A stretch of DNA of 5,193 nt, taken from assembly GCA_964371695.1 (NCBI GenBank), contig CAYJOG010000232.1, positions 1 to 5,193 on the forward strand. Reading direction: 5' to 3'. Below the pieces are notes generated by a model that was not told the origin of the DNA, did no database searches, and saw only the letters and a program-made list of their open reading frames with translations. The translations under genes were made by a program, and so were the position numbers. This document shows, in pieces, positions 1 to 5,138 of the stretch (position 1 is its first letter; each line of letters begins with the position of its first letter). Source of the stretch: CAYJOG01 sp964371695 [NCBI: uncultured bacterium]. Its GTDB lineage: Bacteria > CAYJOG01.

Positions 1-28
1 CTCTAACCCCTCACCCGGCCTGCGGCCA

Positions 29-53
29 CCCTCTCCCCGTAAAGGGGAGAGGG
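29..53. repeat. Perfect hairpin in C/G-rich dispersed-type repeat
   Basis: A perfect inverted repeat has 10-bp arms (CCCTCTCCCC at 29-38 and GGGGAGAGGG at 44-53) around the 5-nt loop GTAAA. The flanking bases 1-28 are a C-rich run with a smaller GGCC/GGCC dyad at 17-27. The whole block looks like the CCCTCACCC...CCCTCTCCCC repeats scattered between genes in many proteobacterial chromosomes; that family match is from memory and was not searched. It lies about 90 bp beyond the stop codon of the protease gene, so it may help end transcription. The left edge of the window cuts off its full extent. Confidence 0.6.
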
Positions 54-77
54 TAATAAGGTGGTTCTTATATTTCA

Positions 78-106
78 CTGGATTCCCGCTTTCGCGGGAA
101 TGACGG
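78..106. repeat. dRS3-like intergenic palindromic repeat
   Basis: The arms ATTCCCGC (82-89) and GCGGGAAT (94-101) pair perfectly around a TTTC loop. They sit in the context TGGATTCCCGC...GCGGGAATGACGG. The ATTCCC-N8-GGGAAT core is the one known as dRS3 in Neisseria and seen as a dispersed intergenic repeat in many other Proteobacteria. It lies 44 bp past the stop of the S41 protease gene (minus strand), a usual position for such repeats. No poly-T tract follows on the minus strand, so it is not a classical intrinsic terminator. The rest of 1-144 holds no gene that I can support. Confidence 0.7.
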
Positions 107-144
107 CGGGCGTCCTCGCCCACCTGAAACAAAACCCCCCATCC

Positions 145-2442
145 TTACTCCCCCGCCTTGCCCAGCACCTCCAGCAGGCTGAGGGCCTTCTGCCGCAGGC
201 CGGGGTCTTCGGTCTGGCGCAACTCCATGGCTGCGTTGCGGGCGGCATCCGGCTGGTTACAGGTGAGGGCGGTTTCCATCAGGTTCGCCATGTGGGGCAC
301 GCGCTGGCGAGGGTCGGCAAACATCGTGGGCGAGGCCAGCTCCCTGAGCCAGAAAAGCGCCTGATCACACTGGCCATCCGACAGGTCCTGCTGCCACAGC
401 ACCGTGAGGGCTTCCAGCTTTAAATCAGTGCGCAGGGCGTTGTGGGGCAGGGCGGCGTAATAACGCCGGGCGTCGGCGCGGCGGTTTTCCCGCAGGGCTT
501 CGCGCCCCAGCATCAGCAGCAGGCCCACGCGCCGCTCCAGTTTTTCACCGTCGCCGGAAAGTTTTTCCAGCGCCTTGTCCACGCGGGCCGTATCGCCCTT
601 GAGCATGCCCGCCACGCCGTCGAGGTAATACAGCTTGGGACTGGGGTCGGCCTGCCACAGCAGGGGACGCAGCAGGCTGTCGGCCTCGTCTCCCCGGCGG
701 GCCGCCAGCGCACTTTCCACCACCGCCGTGGCCATGGCGGGCTGTGCCCACAGGCCGGGGGGCGTGGTGTCTTTCAGCCAGCGATAAAGCCGCAGGGCCA
801 GAATGGACGACGACTCGTTGGCCGCCAAAGTCTGGAGCGTTTCAAGCAGCAAAGACTCGCTGGCCGCGCCCTGTCGGCTGATGGCGGCCATGGCCAGCAA
901 CAGGCAGCGGGGGTGCTGCGCCAGCGTGGCGCAGGTGGTGTCCGCGCCAAAAAGCCGGGGGGCGATATCTGCCAGCGCCTGGGGCGTGAGGGGCGTTTTT
1001 TTGTTGGCGCGGAAAAGCACCTGGGCCATGGCGGCGGCCACCGGCAGGCCGGTGTCTTCTTCGGCCAACACCGCCTGGGCGGCGTGGGGGTCGTGTTTGC
1101 GCCGGTGGTGGGCCACCCGCAGGGCGCGCCACAGGGCGGTGCGGGCGTCATTGCTGGCGGGGTCAAAGCTGATGTTGCGCAGCACCAGCGCCTTGGCGGC
1201 TTTTTGCCAGAAGGCATGGCCGCCATCGGGCGGCGCGGCGGCGGGCGCGCTGCCCAGCAGCCGCAGCAGGCCGCGGGCGGCTTTGTCATAGGCGGCGCTG
1301 GCCCCCGTGGGCGCGGGCCAGCCAAACGACAACAACGGCTCAATGCCCTCACCGGCCACCGAGGTGCCGTCCAGACCAAAATAACGCCCCACCGTCAGGG
1401 TGAATCCCCCGCCGTTGTTGAGCTGGTGAATCTGCTGCACCAGACCCTTGCCAAAGGTGCGCTCACCGGCCACCGGCACACCCAGTCGGGTGCTGAGGTG
1501 CTGGGTGATCAGCTCTGCCCCGCTGGCGGTCTGGTTGTTCACCAGAACGGCAAGCGGCAGGGGCAGACTGGGGGTGAGGCCGTCGCTGAAGCTGGTGGTG
1601 CGCTCCTGTTTGGGGCCTTTTTGCAGGTGATAAAGCGGCTCGCCCTTGGGGCGCAGGTGGCTGAGGAGAATGCGGGTGGCCTCCAGATCGCCCCCTTCGT
1701 TGCCCCGCAGGTCCAGCAGCCAGCCCTGACATTTTTTGACATGAGGGGCGCGCACGGCCTTCAGCGCCTGAGCGGGTGTGTTGGCCGAGAGATGTGTGAT
1801 TTTCATCAGGCACAGGCGCGGTGTGCCGGGGGCGTCGGGGCCGGGCAGGACATAGGCAAACACCTGAAAACTCTCCACCCAGCCCCGCCGCAGGTTGGCG
1901 CTGCCCTCCACGCCCCACACCGGGTCGCGCCACTGCACGGTCACCTTGCTGCCTTCGGTTCCCTCCAGCGCGGCCTGGGCCTTGCCCAGGGCCTCGGCGG
2001 CGGAAAGATTCTTGAGCACCACGTCACCCACCCGCAGCACCAGCAGGCCCTCATACAAACCGGCTTCATCAGCGGGGCCGCCCGGCTCCACGGCGCTCAT
2101 CACCACCCGCTCACCCTCACGCACCAGCGTCAGGCCCACCCCCACCTTTTTGCCCTCGGTGCGCTCCAGAAAAGGTTTCATTTCATCGGGCGAGAGATAA
2201 CGGCTGTAGGGGTCCAGCGTGCCCAGCATGCCCTTGAGTGCGCCAATCAACAGGTCCTGGGCATCCAGCGGGCGTTCATAACCACTCATCACCATGTTCA
2301 GCAGCGAGCCGAAGTTGACGCTGGCGGTGTAGGGCAGCTCCGCCGGAAAAACAGGCCCGGCCTGGGCGCGGGCGGGCGCAAGCCGCAGACTCATACACAA
2401 AACCGTCAAGGCAACAAAAAGCAGCAGGCCGCGGCGGAGCAC
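145..2442 (-). CDS. Exported S41-family (CtpA-like) protease with long helical C-terminal domain
   Basis: The 765-aa product is a probable periplasmic C-terminal processing peptidase. The N-terminus (LRRGLLLFVALTVL, then APARAQA) is a signal peptide, with likely cleavage after about residue 27. Residues 40-95 resemble the family's N-terminal segment (TLDPYSRYLSPDE). A PDZ-like region spans about 98-175 (VGVGLTLV, VEPGGPADEAGL, LRVGD). The protease core at about 205-365 contains DLRGNEGG (244-251), NNQTASGAEL with the predicted nucleophile Ser307, and TFGKGLVQ with the predicted general base Lys332. The 25-residue Ser-Lys spacing matches that of Tsp/Prc and CtpA. From about 400 to the end the protein is Ala/Leu-rich helical sequence resembling a TPR-type solenoid, which typical CtpA enzymes lack. 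The start is GTG, the first possible start after an in-frame TAG at 2452-2454. No Shine-Dalgarno sequence precedes it, and a repeat element lies immediately upstream. The substrate is unknown. Confidence 0.9.
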   Translation of the reverse strand: MLRRGLLLFVALTVLCMSLRLAPARAQAGPVFPAELPYTASVNFGSLLNMVMSGYERPLDAQDLLIGALKGMLGTLDPYSRYLSPDEMKPFLERTEGKKVGVGLTLVREGERVVMSAVEPGGPADEAGLYEGLLVLRVGDVVLKNLSAAEALGKAQAALEGTEGSKVTVQWRDPVWGVEGSANLRRGWVESFQVFAYVLPGPDAPGTPRLCLMKITHLSANTPAQALKAVRAPHVKKCQGWLLDLRGNEGGDLEATRILLSHLRPKGEPLYHLQKGPKQERTTSFSDGLTPSLPLPLAVLVNNQTASGAELITQHLSTRLGVPVAGERTFGKGLVQQIHQLNNGGGFTLTVGRYFGLDGTSVAGEGIEPLLSFGWPAPTGASAAYDKAARGLLRLLGSAPAAAPPDGGHAFWQKAAKALVLRNISFDPASNDARTALWRALRVAHHRRKHDPHAAQAVLAEEDTGLPVAAAMAQVLFRANKKTPLTPQALADIAPRLFGADTTCATLAQHPRCLLLAMAAISRQGAASESLLLETLQTLAANESSSILALRLYRWLKDTTPPGLWAQPAMATAVVESALAARRGDEADSLLRPLLWQADPSPKLYYLDGVAGMLKGDTARVDKALEKLSGDGEKLERRVGLLLMLGREALRENRRADARRYYAALPHNALRTDLKLEALTVLWQQDLSDGQCDQALFWLRELASPTMFADPRQRVPHMANLMETALTCNQPDAARNAAMELRQTEDPGLRQKALSLLEVLGKAGE

Positions 2443-2453
2443 GGTGTAAGTCT

Positions 2454-2560
2454 AGTGGTTCGTTCGACTCAAAATGAGTAGCAGCGATGTCCCCATCGCT
2501 GCTGTCACAGTGCGGTGGGGACACCGCACCTACTCCTCATTTTTAACCAAATGAACCACT
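2454..2560. repeat. MITE/REP-like structured element 1 with two internal hairpins
   Basis: The element is bounded by the perfect 8-bp terminal inverted repeat AGTGGTTC (2454-2461) / GAACCACT (2553-2560). Imperfect pairing continues inward (AAAATGAG near 2471-2478 with CTCATTTT near 2536-2543). Inside are two perfect hairpins. The first has 10-bp arms, AGCAGCGATG at 2480-2489 and CATCGCTGCT at 2494-2503, with loop TCCC. The second has 8-bp arms, GTGCGGTG at 2510-2517 and CACCGCAC at 2522-2529, with loop GGGA. The two loops are exactly complementary. No protein is encoded. It looks like a small non-autonomous palindromic element, of REPIN or MITE type. One end is about 11 bp from the GTG start of the protease gene and provides the in-frame TAG upstream of it. 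Confidence 0.7.
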
Positions 2561-2562
2561 GA

Positions 2563-2711
2563 CAGGGTGTTGAGAAAGTCCCTCCTGGCCTTTCTCAACC
2601 CGTTTTGCTTAGGCAAAGCCAGCACAAAACGGCGCTTTTGCAGGGGTTTTTTGACCCCTGCAAGCGGTAAAATCCATCCATGGATTTTTCAGGGTGTTTG
2701 TCAACACCCTG
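2563..2711. repeat. MITE-like structured element 2 with serial hairpins
   Basis: This 149-bp block has 11-bp perfect terminal inverted repeats, CAGGGTGTTGA (2563-2573) and TCAACACCCTG (2701-2711). Between them lie successive hairpins: TTGAGAAAG/CTTTCTCAA (2570-2578 with 2590-2598), CCGTTTTG/CAAAACGG (2600-2607 with 2625-2632), TTGCAGGGGT/ACCCCTGCAA (2638-2647 with 2654-2663) and AATCCA/TGGATT (2671-2676 with 2681-2686). The right end also folds on itself (CAGGGTGTT at 2690-2698 with AACACCCTG at 2703-2711, loop TGTC). No credible coding sequence is present. The right end touches the stop codon of the ThiE-like gene, and the left end lies 2 bp from element 1. In the minus-strand direction the terminal hairpin is followed by A residues, not T, so it is not a standard terminator. 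Confidence 0.7.
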
Positions 2712-3380
2712 CTAAGCCAGACCAGGGGTGGCGGGTGCTGGGGGGGGAGGCGCGTTCAGCGCCCCCTTTATCGACGCCAGTTGACCCACCGGGTTTTCAC
2801 TCCCCAGCACCGCACCGCACACCGCCACACGGCGCACACCCCAACCCATGGCCTGGGGCAGAACCGCCGCCGTGACGCCCCCCAGGGCAAACACAGGCAC
2901 GGGCAGCGCCATGGCGCGGGGCCAGACATCGGGCGGCAGCGGCGGGCGGGGAACAGCGTCTTTGGTGGTGGGGAACAGCAGCGAGAGCAGCACAAAATCG
3001 GCGCCGTCCTGGGCCGCCTGGGCGGCTTCTTCCAGCGCGTGGGCGCTGTAACCCATCACCAGCCGGGGGAACTTTTTTCTCACCTCCGCCACCGGTGCGT
3101 CTTCTTTGCCCAGTTGCACGGCGGCGTTCAGCGCCACCGCCAGCCCGGGATGGTCATAAACCACCGGCAAAATGCCGCCCGGAATCATGGGGCGCAAACG
3201 CCGCACCACACCGGCATAAACATCGGGCGAAAGCTCCGGCGCACGCAGCATGATCACGTCCGCGCCGCCCATCGTCGCCAAGCGCACCTGTGTATCCAGC
3301 GAGCGACCACGGGCGCGCTGCGTGTCGGTGATCACCGCCAGATGGGCGCGCTTCAGTTGCTCCCGTCCAGCCTCGTTCAC
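2712..3380 (-). CDS. ThiE/TenI-family protein (divergent thiamine phosphate synthase-like)
   Basis: The product is a 222-aa TIM-barrel protein of the thiamine phosphate synthase/TenI family. The family couples HMP-pyrophosphate with thiazole phosphate (ThiE) or isomerises a thiazole intermediate (TenI). With the GTG as residue 1, the family landmarks are LAVITD (14-19), ADVIMLR (40-46), VVYDH (73-77), VQLGKED (88-94), GYSAH (110-114), ADFVLLSLLFPTTK (127-140) and FALGGV (164-169). Several positions differ from canonical ThiE: the INDR motif reads VYDH, the LREK segment reads LRAP, and the usual HLGQED reads VQLGKED. Synthase activity is therefore uncertain, and a TenI-like or other role is possible. 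The GTG start overlaps the stop of fur (GTGA), the usual sign of translational coupling. The open frame continues upstream to 3422 but within fur. The C-terminus is a Pro/Ala-rich tail (NAPPPPAPATPGLA) that ends where repeat element 2 begins. Confidence 0.8.
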   Translation of the reverse strand: MNEAGREQLKRAHLAVITDTQRARGRSLDTQVRLATMGGADVIMLRAPELSPDVYAGVVRRLRPMIPGGILPVVYDHPGLAVALNAAVQLGKEDAPVAEVRKKFPRLVMGYSAHALEEAAQAAQDGADFVLLSLLFPTTKDAVPRPPLPPDVWPRAMALPVPVFALGGVTAAVLPQAMGWGVRRVAVCGAVLGSENPVGQLASIKGALNAPPPPAPATPGLA

Positions 3381-3832
3381 TTCTGAAACTGGCACTTGCC
3401 CGTGTCGCGGAAACCCTGGCACACGCCATAGAGTTTCAGGCTGTGTTCCTCAAGAAAAAAGCCGTTTTTTTCGGCCACGTTGCGTTGCAGGCGCTCGATG
3501 TCGCCGTCTACAAACTCGACAATGCGCCAGCACTGGTTGCAGATGAGGTGGTCGTGGTGGTCGTGGCCAATGACGTGTTCATAAACGGCGCGGGTTTCGT
3601 TCAGGCGCATTTTTTTGACGAAACCAGCTTCCTCCAGCAAAGCCAGGGTGCGATAAACCGTGGCGCGGCTGATGCTTTTGTCTTTGCGCCGCAGGTCTTC
3701 ATAAAGTTCGTCGGCGGTGTAATGATCATGGCGACTGAGGATGTGCTCCACCAGTTTTTCGCGCTGGGGCGTGAGGCGCAGGGCGTGATGACGCACATAC
3801 TTGCGAAACTGTGTCATCTCCTCGGCCAGCAT
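3377..3832 (-). CDS. fur: Fur-family metal-responsive transcriptional regulator
   Basis: The product is a 151-aa metal-dependent repressor of the Fur superfamily that binds DNA as a dimer in the cytoplasm. The N-terminal winged helix includes LRLTPQREKLVEHIL (18-32), YTADELYEDL (38-47) and the recognition helix SISRATVYRTLALLEEAGFV (53-72). The dimerisation/metal region has HDHHDH (90-95), followed by the CxxC pair Cys98/Cys101. The second cysteine pair typical of zinc-binding Fur proteins is altered: Cys138 is present in LYGVCQGF, but its partner position is Phe, and the next Cys is 147. The sequence does not settle whether it is Fur proper, Zur or another metal branch, and the symbol is given for the family. 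The start at 3832 is preferred. A second ATG at 3817 has GAGGAG touching it with no spacer. The open frame extends further upstream, but only within the adenosyltransferase gene. The 3' end overlaps the ThiE-like gene by 4 nt. Confidence 0.9.
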   Translation of the reverse strand: MLAEEMTQFRKYVRHHALRLTPQREKLVEHILSRHDHYTADELYEDLRRKDKSISRATVYRTLALLEEAGFVKKMRLNETRAVYEHVIGHDHHDHLICNQCWRIVEFVDGDIERLQRNVAEKNGFFLEEHSLKLYGVCQGFRDTGKCQFQK

Positions 3833-3851
3833 GGGGCAAGTGTAATGCCCC
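3833..3851 (-). promoter_or_regulatory. Hairpin abutting the fur start codon
   Basis: In the transcript direction, GGGGCA and TGCCCC pair perfectly around a 7-nt loop (TTACACT). The 3' arm ends at the base before the fur ATG. The hairpin would cover the place where a Shine-Dalgarno sequence should be, and none is visible there. It could reduce or regulate fur translation, or be a chance structure in GC-rich DNA. A second small dyad (CCGAA/TTCGG) lies upstream in the same 50-nt gap after the adenosyltransferase gene. A regulatory role is inference. Confidence 0.3.
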
Positions 3852-3882
3852 AGCCCGGCAGGCCGAAAAATTCGGAGGTTTT

Positions 3883-4455
3883 TTAACCCCCGCCCTGACC
3901 CTGGCCGGGTTGCCACAACACGTCCGCCTCGCCGTTGTGGTTGAAGTGCCGCGCCAGCACAAACAGGCAGTCGCTCAGGCGGTTGAGATACATGATGACA
4001 AACGGGTTGACGGCCTCTTGCACCGCCAGGGCGGTGGCGGCGCGCTCGGCCCGGCGGCACACGGTGCAGGCCAGGTGGCACCAGGCCGCCGCCGGTGTGC
4101 CGCCCCGCAGCACAAAACTGTTCAGGGGGGCCAGTTGTTCGTTGTAATGGTCAATCACTTTTTCCAGCGCCTCTACTTGTCCGCTGGTGATGCGCAGGGC
4201 CCCGGCAGCGTTTTCGTCTTCGGGCACACACAGGTCCGCCCCCAAATCAAAAAGGTCGTTCTGCACACGGCGCACAAACCCCTTGAGTTTTTCGTCTTCA
4301 ACCTGAAGATGCAGCAGACCCAGCACGCTGTTCAGTTCGTCCACGTCGCCATAGGCGCTCACACGGGGGGAGTGTTTGGGCACCCGCTCGCCGCTGCCCA
4401 GCGACGTGTCGCCCTTGTCGCCCCCCTTGGTATAAATCCGGCCCAGGAAAACCAT
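3883..4455 (-). CDS. PduO-type cob(I)alamin adenosyltransferase
   Basis: The 190-aa product belongs to the PduO-type ATP:cob(I)alamin (corrinoid) adenosyltransferases. These enzymes transfer the adenosyl group of ATP to cobalt to make adenosylcobalamin in the cytoplasm. The ATP-binding N-terminal motif is present as YTKGGDKGDTSL (8-19), followed by SAYGDVDELNS (33-43), NDLFDLGADL (66-75), FVLRGGTPAAAWCHLA (114-129), CRRAER (133-138) with the Arg and Glu conserved in the family, and YLNRLSDCLFVLAR (156-169). The length is normal for a stand-alone enzyme of this family. The ATG lies 3 nt after the stop of the upstream 126-aa gene, so the two are probably co-transcribed and translationally coupled. 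The C-terminus ends in a low-complexity QGQGGG tail. No cobalamin biosynthesis gene or adenosylcobalamin-dependent enzyme lies in this window, so its client enzyme cannot be named. Confidence 0.93.
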   Translation of the reverse strand: MVFLGRIYTKGGDKGDTSLGSGERVPKHSPRVSAYGDVDELNSVLGLLHLQVEDEKLKGFVRRVQNDLFDLGADLCVPEDENAAGALRITSGQVEALEKVIDHYNEQLAPLNSFVLRGGTPAAAWCHLACTVCRRAERAATALAVQEAVNPFVIMYLNRLSDCLFVLARHFNHNGEADVLWQPGQGQGGG

Positions 4456-4458
4456 GGG

Positions 4459-4839
4459 TTACCCGCGGGTGTCTTTCAATGATTGCAGCAGGTCGCCCAG
4501 CACATCCAGCAGCTCTTTGCGCTGGCCGTGACGATGGGGGGGATGGCCATGGGAATGGCCTTCGTGTTTTTGCGCCCGCCCACCATGGGGGCAGTGTCCC
4601 CCTTCGCCCCGCCCTGGCCCCTCGCGCTGGTCACGGCCCCGGCCCAGGGATTCATCGCGGCTCAGGCGCACCTGGGTGCTGATGAAAAAACAGGGCGTGA
4701 TGTCCGGGCACTGGCGGCATTCATGCACCAGCGCGGCGTTGAAAAAATAATCCCCGCTGTCGCGGAACGTGGCCAAGGGCCGGTCATGAAACGTGCCGAA
4801 GCAGGGTTTCACGTCTTCCAGCGGCGGCCCGGTGTGCAT
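4459..4839 (-). CDS. Uncharacterised Cys/His-rich protein
   Basis: I do not recognise this 126-aa protein. The N-terminal half (residues 1-60) looks like a small folded domain with Cys13 and a Cys cluster HECRQCPDITPC (Cys41, Cys44, Cys50), which could bind zinc or an iron-sulphur centre. Residues 65-105 are a Gly/Arg- and His-rich linker containing Cys83 and CPHGG, then HEGHSHGHPPHRH with seven His in thirteen residues, resembling the His-rich stretches of nickel/cobalt/zinc chaperones. It ends in a probable amphipathic helix (RKELLDVLGDLLQSLKD). There is no signal peptide or membrane segment. Its codons strongly prefer G or C in third position, as in neighbouring genes, and it sits 3 nt before the adenosyltransferase, which supports it as real. 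The ATG at 4837-4839 is the only start after an in-frame TGA; no clear Shine-Dalgarno sequence precedes it. Metal binding is inference from composition. Confidence 0.7.
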   Translation of the reverse strand: MHTGPPLEDVKPCFGTFHDRPLATFRDSGDYFFNAALVHECRQCPDITPCFFISTQVRLSRDESLGRGRDQREGPGRGEGGHCPHGGRAQKHEGHSHGHPPHRHGQRKELLDVLGDLLQSLKDTRG

Positions 4840-4846
4840 GGTGTTG

Positions 4847-4882
4847 ATTGTAAAGGCACAAAGGGCGATCTGAATAATTCAG
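4847..4882 (-). promoter_or_regulatory. Candidate promoter with overlapping palindromic operator
   Basis: Between the rpmG terminator and the 126-aa gene, the minus strand has a -10-like TACAAT (4847-4852). It is preceded after 16 nt by a weak -35-like TTCAGA (4869-4874). The -35 overlaps a perfect palindrome, CTGAAT-A-ATTCAG (4870-4882), a plausible operator. Transcription from this -10 would begin almost at the ATG, giving a very short or absent leader. The palindrome matches a 7-1-7 Fur box only partly (AAT-N-ATT core), so its regulator is unknown. The role is inferred from position and symmetry only. Confidence 0.35.
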
Positions 4883-4900
4883 CGCACTTTTTTCTCAACG

Positions 4901-4944
4901 AAAAAAAACAGGTCGCCTCCCCCCATTTCAGGGCAGAGGCGACG
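4901..4944 (-). terminator. Rho-independent terminator after rpmG
   Basis: On the minus strand, 2 nt after the rpmG stop codon, GTCGCCTC and GAGGCGAC form an 8-bp GC-rich stem (4936-4943 with 4912-4919). CCC/GGG pairing is possible within the apical region. After CTG follows a run of eight T residues (4901-4908). This is a classical intrinsic terminator that separates the tuf-rpmG transcript from the downstream operon. Confidence 0.88.
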
Positions 4945-4946
4945 TC

Positions 4947-5114
4947 TCACCGGGTTTCTTTATAGGTGGTGTGTTTGCGCAGGACAGGGTTGTATTTTTT
5001 CAGTTCGATGCGCCCCGGATCGTTGCGTTTATTTTTTTCGGTGGTGTAGCGGTGTTTGGTTTCGGGGCATTCCAGGGTGATCACCTGTCGCGCTGCTTTT
5101 GCTTTCTTGGCCAT
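4947..5114 (-). CDS. rpmG: 50S ribosomal protein L33
   Basis: The 55-aa product is ribosomal protein L33 of the large subunit, near the E site. The family pattern is clear: [11 protein letters not shown] (24-34), IELKKYNP (36-43), [11 protein letters not shown] (45-55). The segment ITLECPETK (12-20) is closest to the zinc-binding form of L33, which has two CxxC pairs. Here only Cys16 remains, and the other three zinc positions read Thr, Asn and Leu, so this copy should not bind zinc. The start is fixed by AAGGAGG 6 nt before the ATG. The gene lies 24 nt after tuf and is followed at once by a terminator. It is too short for many gene callers but is unambiguous. Confidence 0.95.
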   Translation of the reverse strand: MAKKAKAARQVITLECPETKHRYTTEKNKRNDPGRIELKKYNPVLRKHTTYKETR

Positions 5115-5120
5115 GGCTTG

Positions 5121-5127
5121 CCTCCTT
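5121..5127 (-). promoter_or_regulatory. Shine-Dalgarno site of rpmG
   Basis: AAGGAGG on the minus strand, 6 nt before the rpmG ATG, is a near-perfect ribosome binding site. It lies in the tuf-rpmG gap. It is the only strong Shine-Dalgarno sequence in the window: the other starts have none that I can see, which fits high expression of the ribosomal protein and translational coupling elsewhere. Confidence 0.85.
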
Positions 5128-5138
5128 TCTCGTTTGTC

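Noticed and set aside
442-2481. Long plus-strand open frame (679 codons)
   Set aside because: It is antisense to the S41 protease gene, which has a signal peptide, a PDZ-like region and catalytic motifs. The plus-strand translation is His/Gln/Gly-rich with no recognisable family pattern, as expected opposite a GC-rich gene.
2690-2711. Possible terminator for the ThiE-like gene
   Set aside because: The hairpin is perfect, but in the direction of transcription it is followed by A residues rather than a T-tract, and it is part of element 2's terminal repeat.
2563-2711. Possible CRISPR or direct-repeat array
   Set aside because: The repeats are inverted hairpin arms of different sequence, with no regular direct repeats or spacers.
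3833-3852. Sigma-54-like GGCA-N6-TTGC motif before fur
   Set aside because: Spacing of GG and GC fits, but flanking consensus bases do not. The -12 element would lie only a few bases from the ATG, and the motif is explained by the hairpin dyad.
3833-4081. 83-residue N-terminal extension of the Fur reading frame
   Set aside because: It overlaps the adenosyltransferase gene in another frame. The extra residues are Arg/Gly/Pro-rich shadow sequence with no Fur homology.
3811-4482. Plus-strand open frame of 223 codons
   Set aside because: It lies opposite the clearly identified adenosyltransferase gene and the start of fur.
4483-4965. Plus-strand open frame of 160 codons
   Set aside because: It is antisense to the 126-aa gene and runs through the rpmG terminator into rpmG. 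It has no ribosome binding site and no recognised motif.
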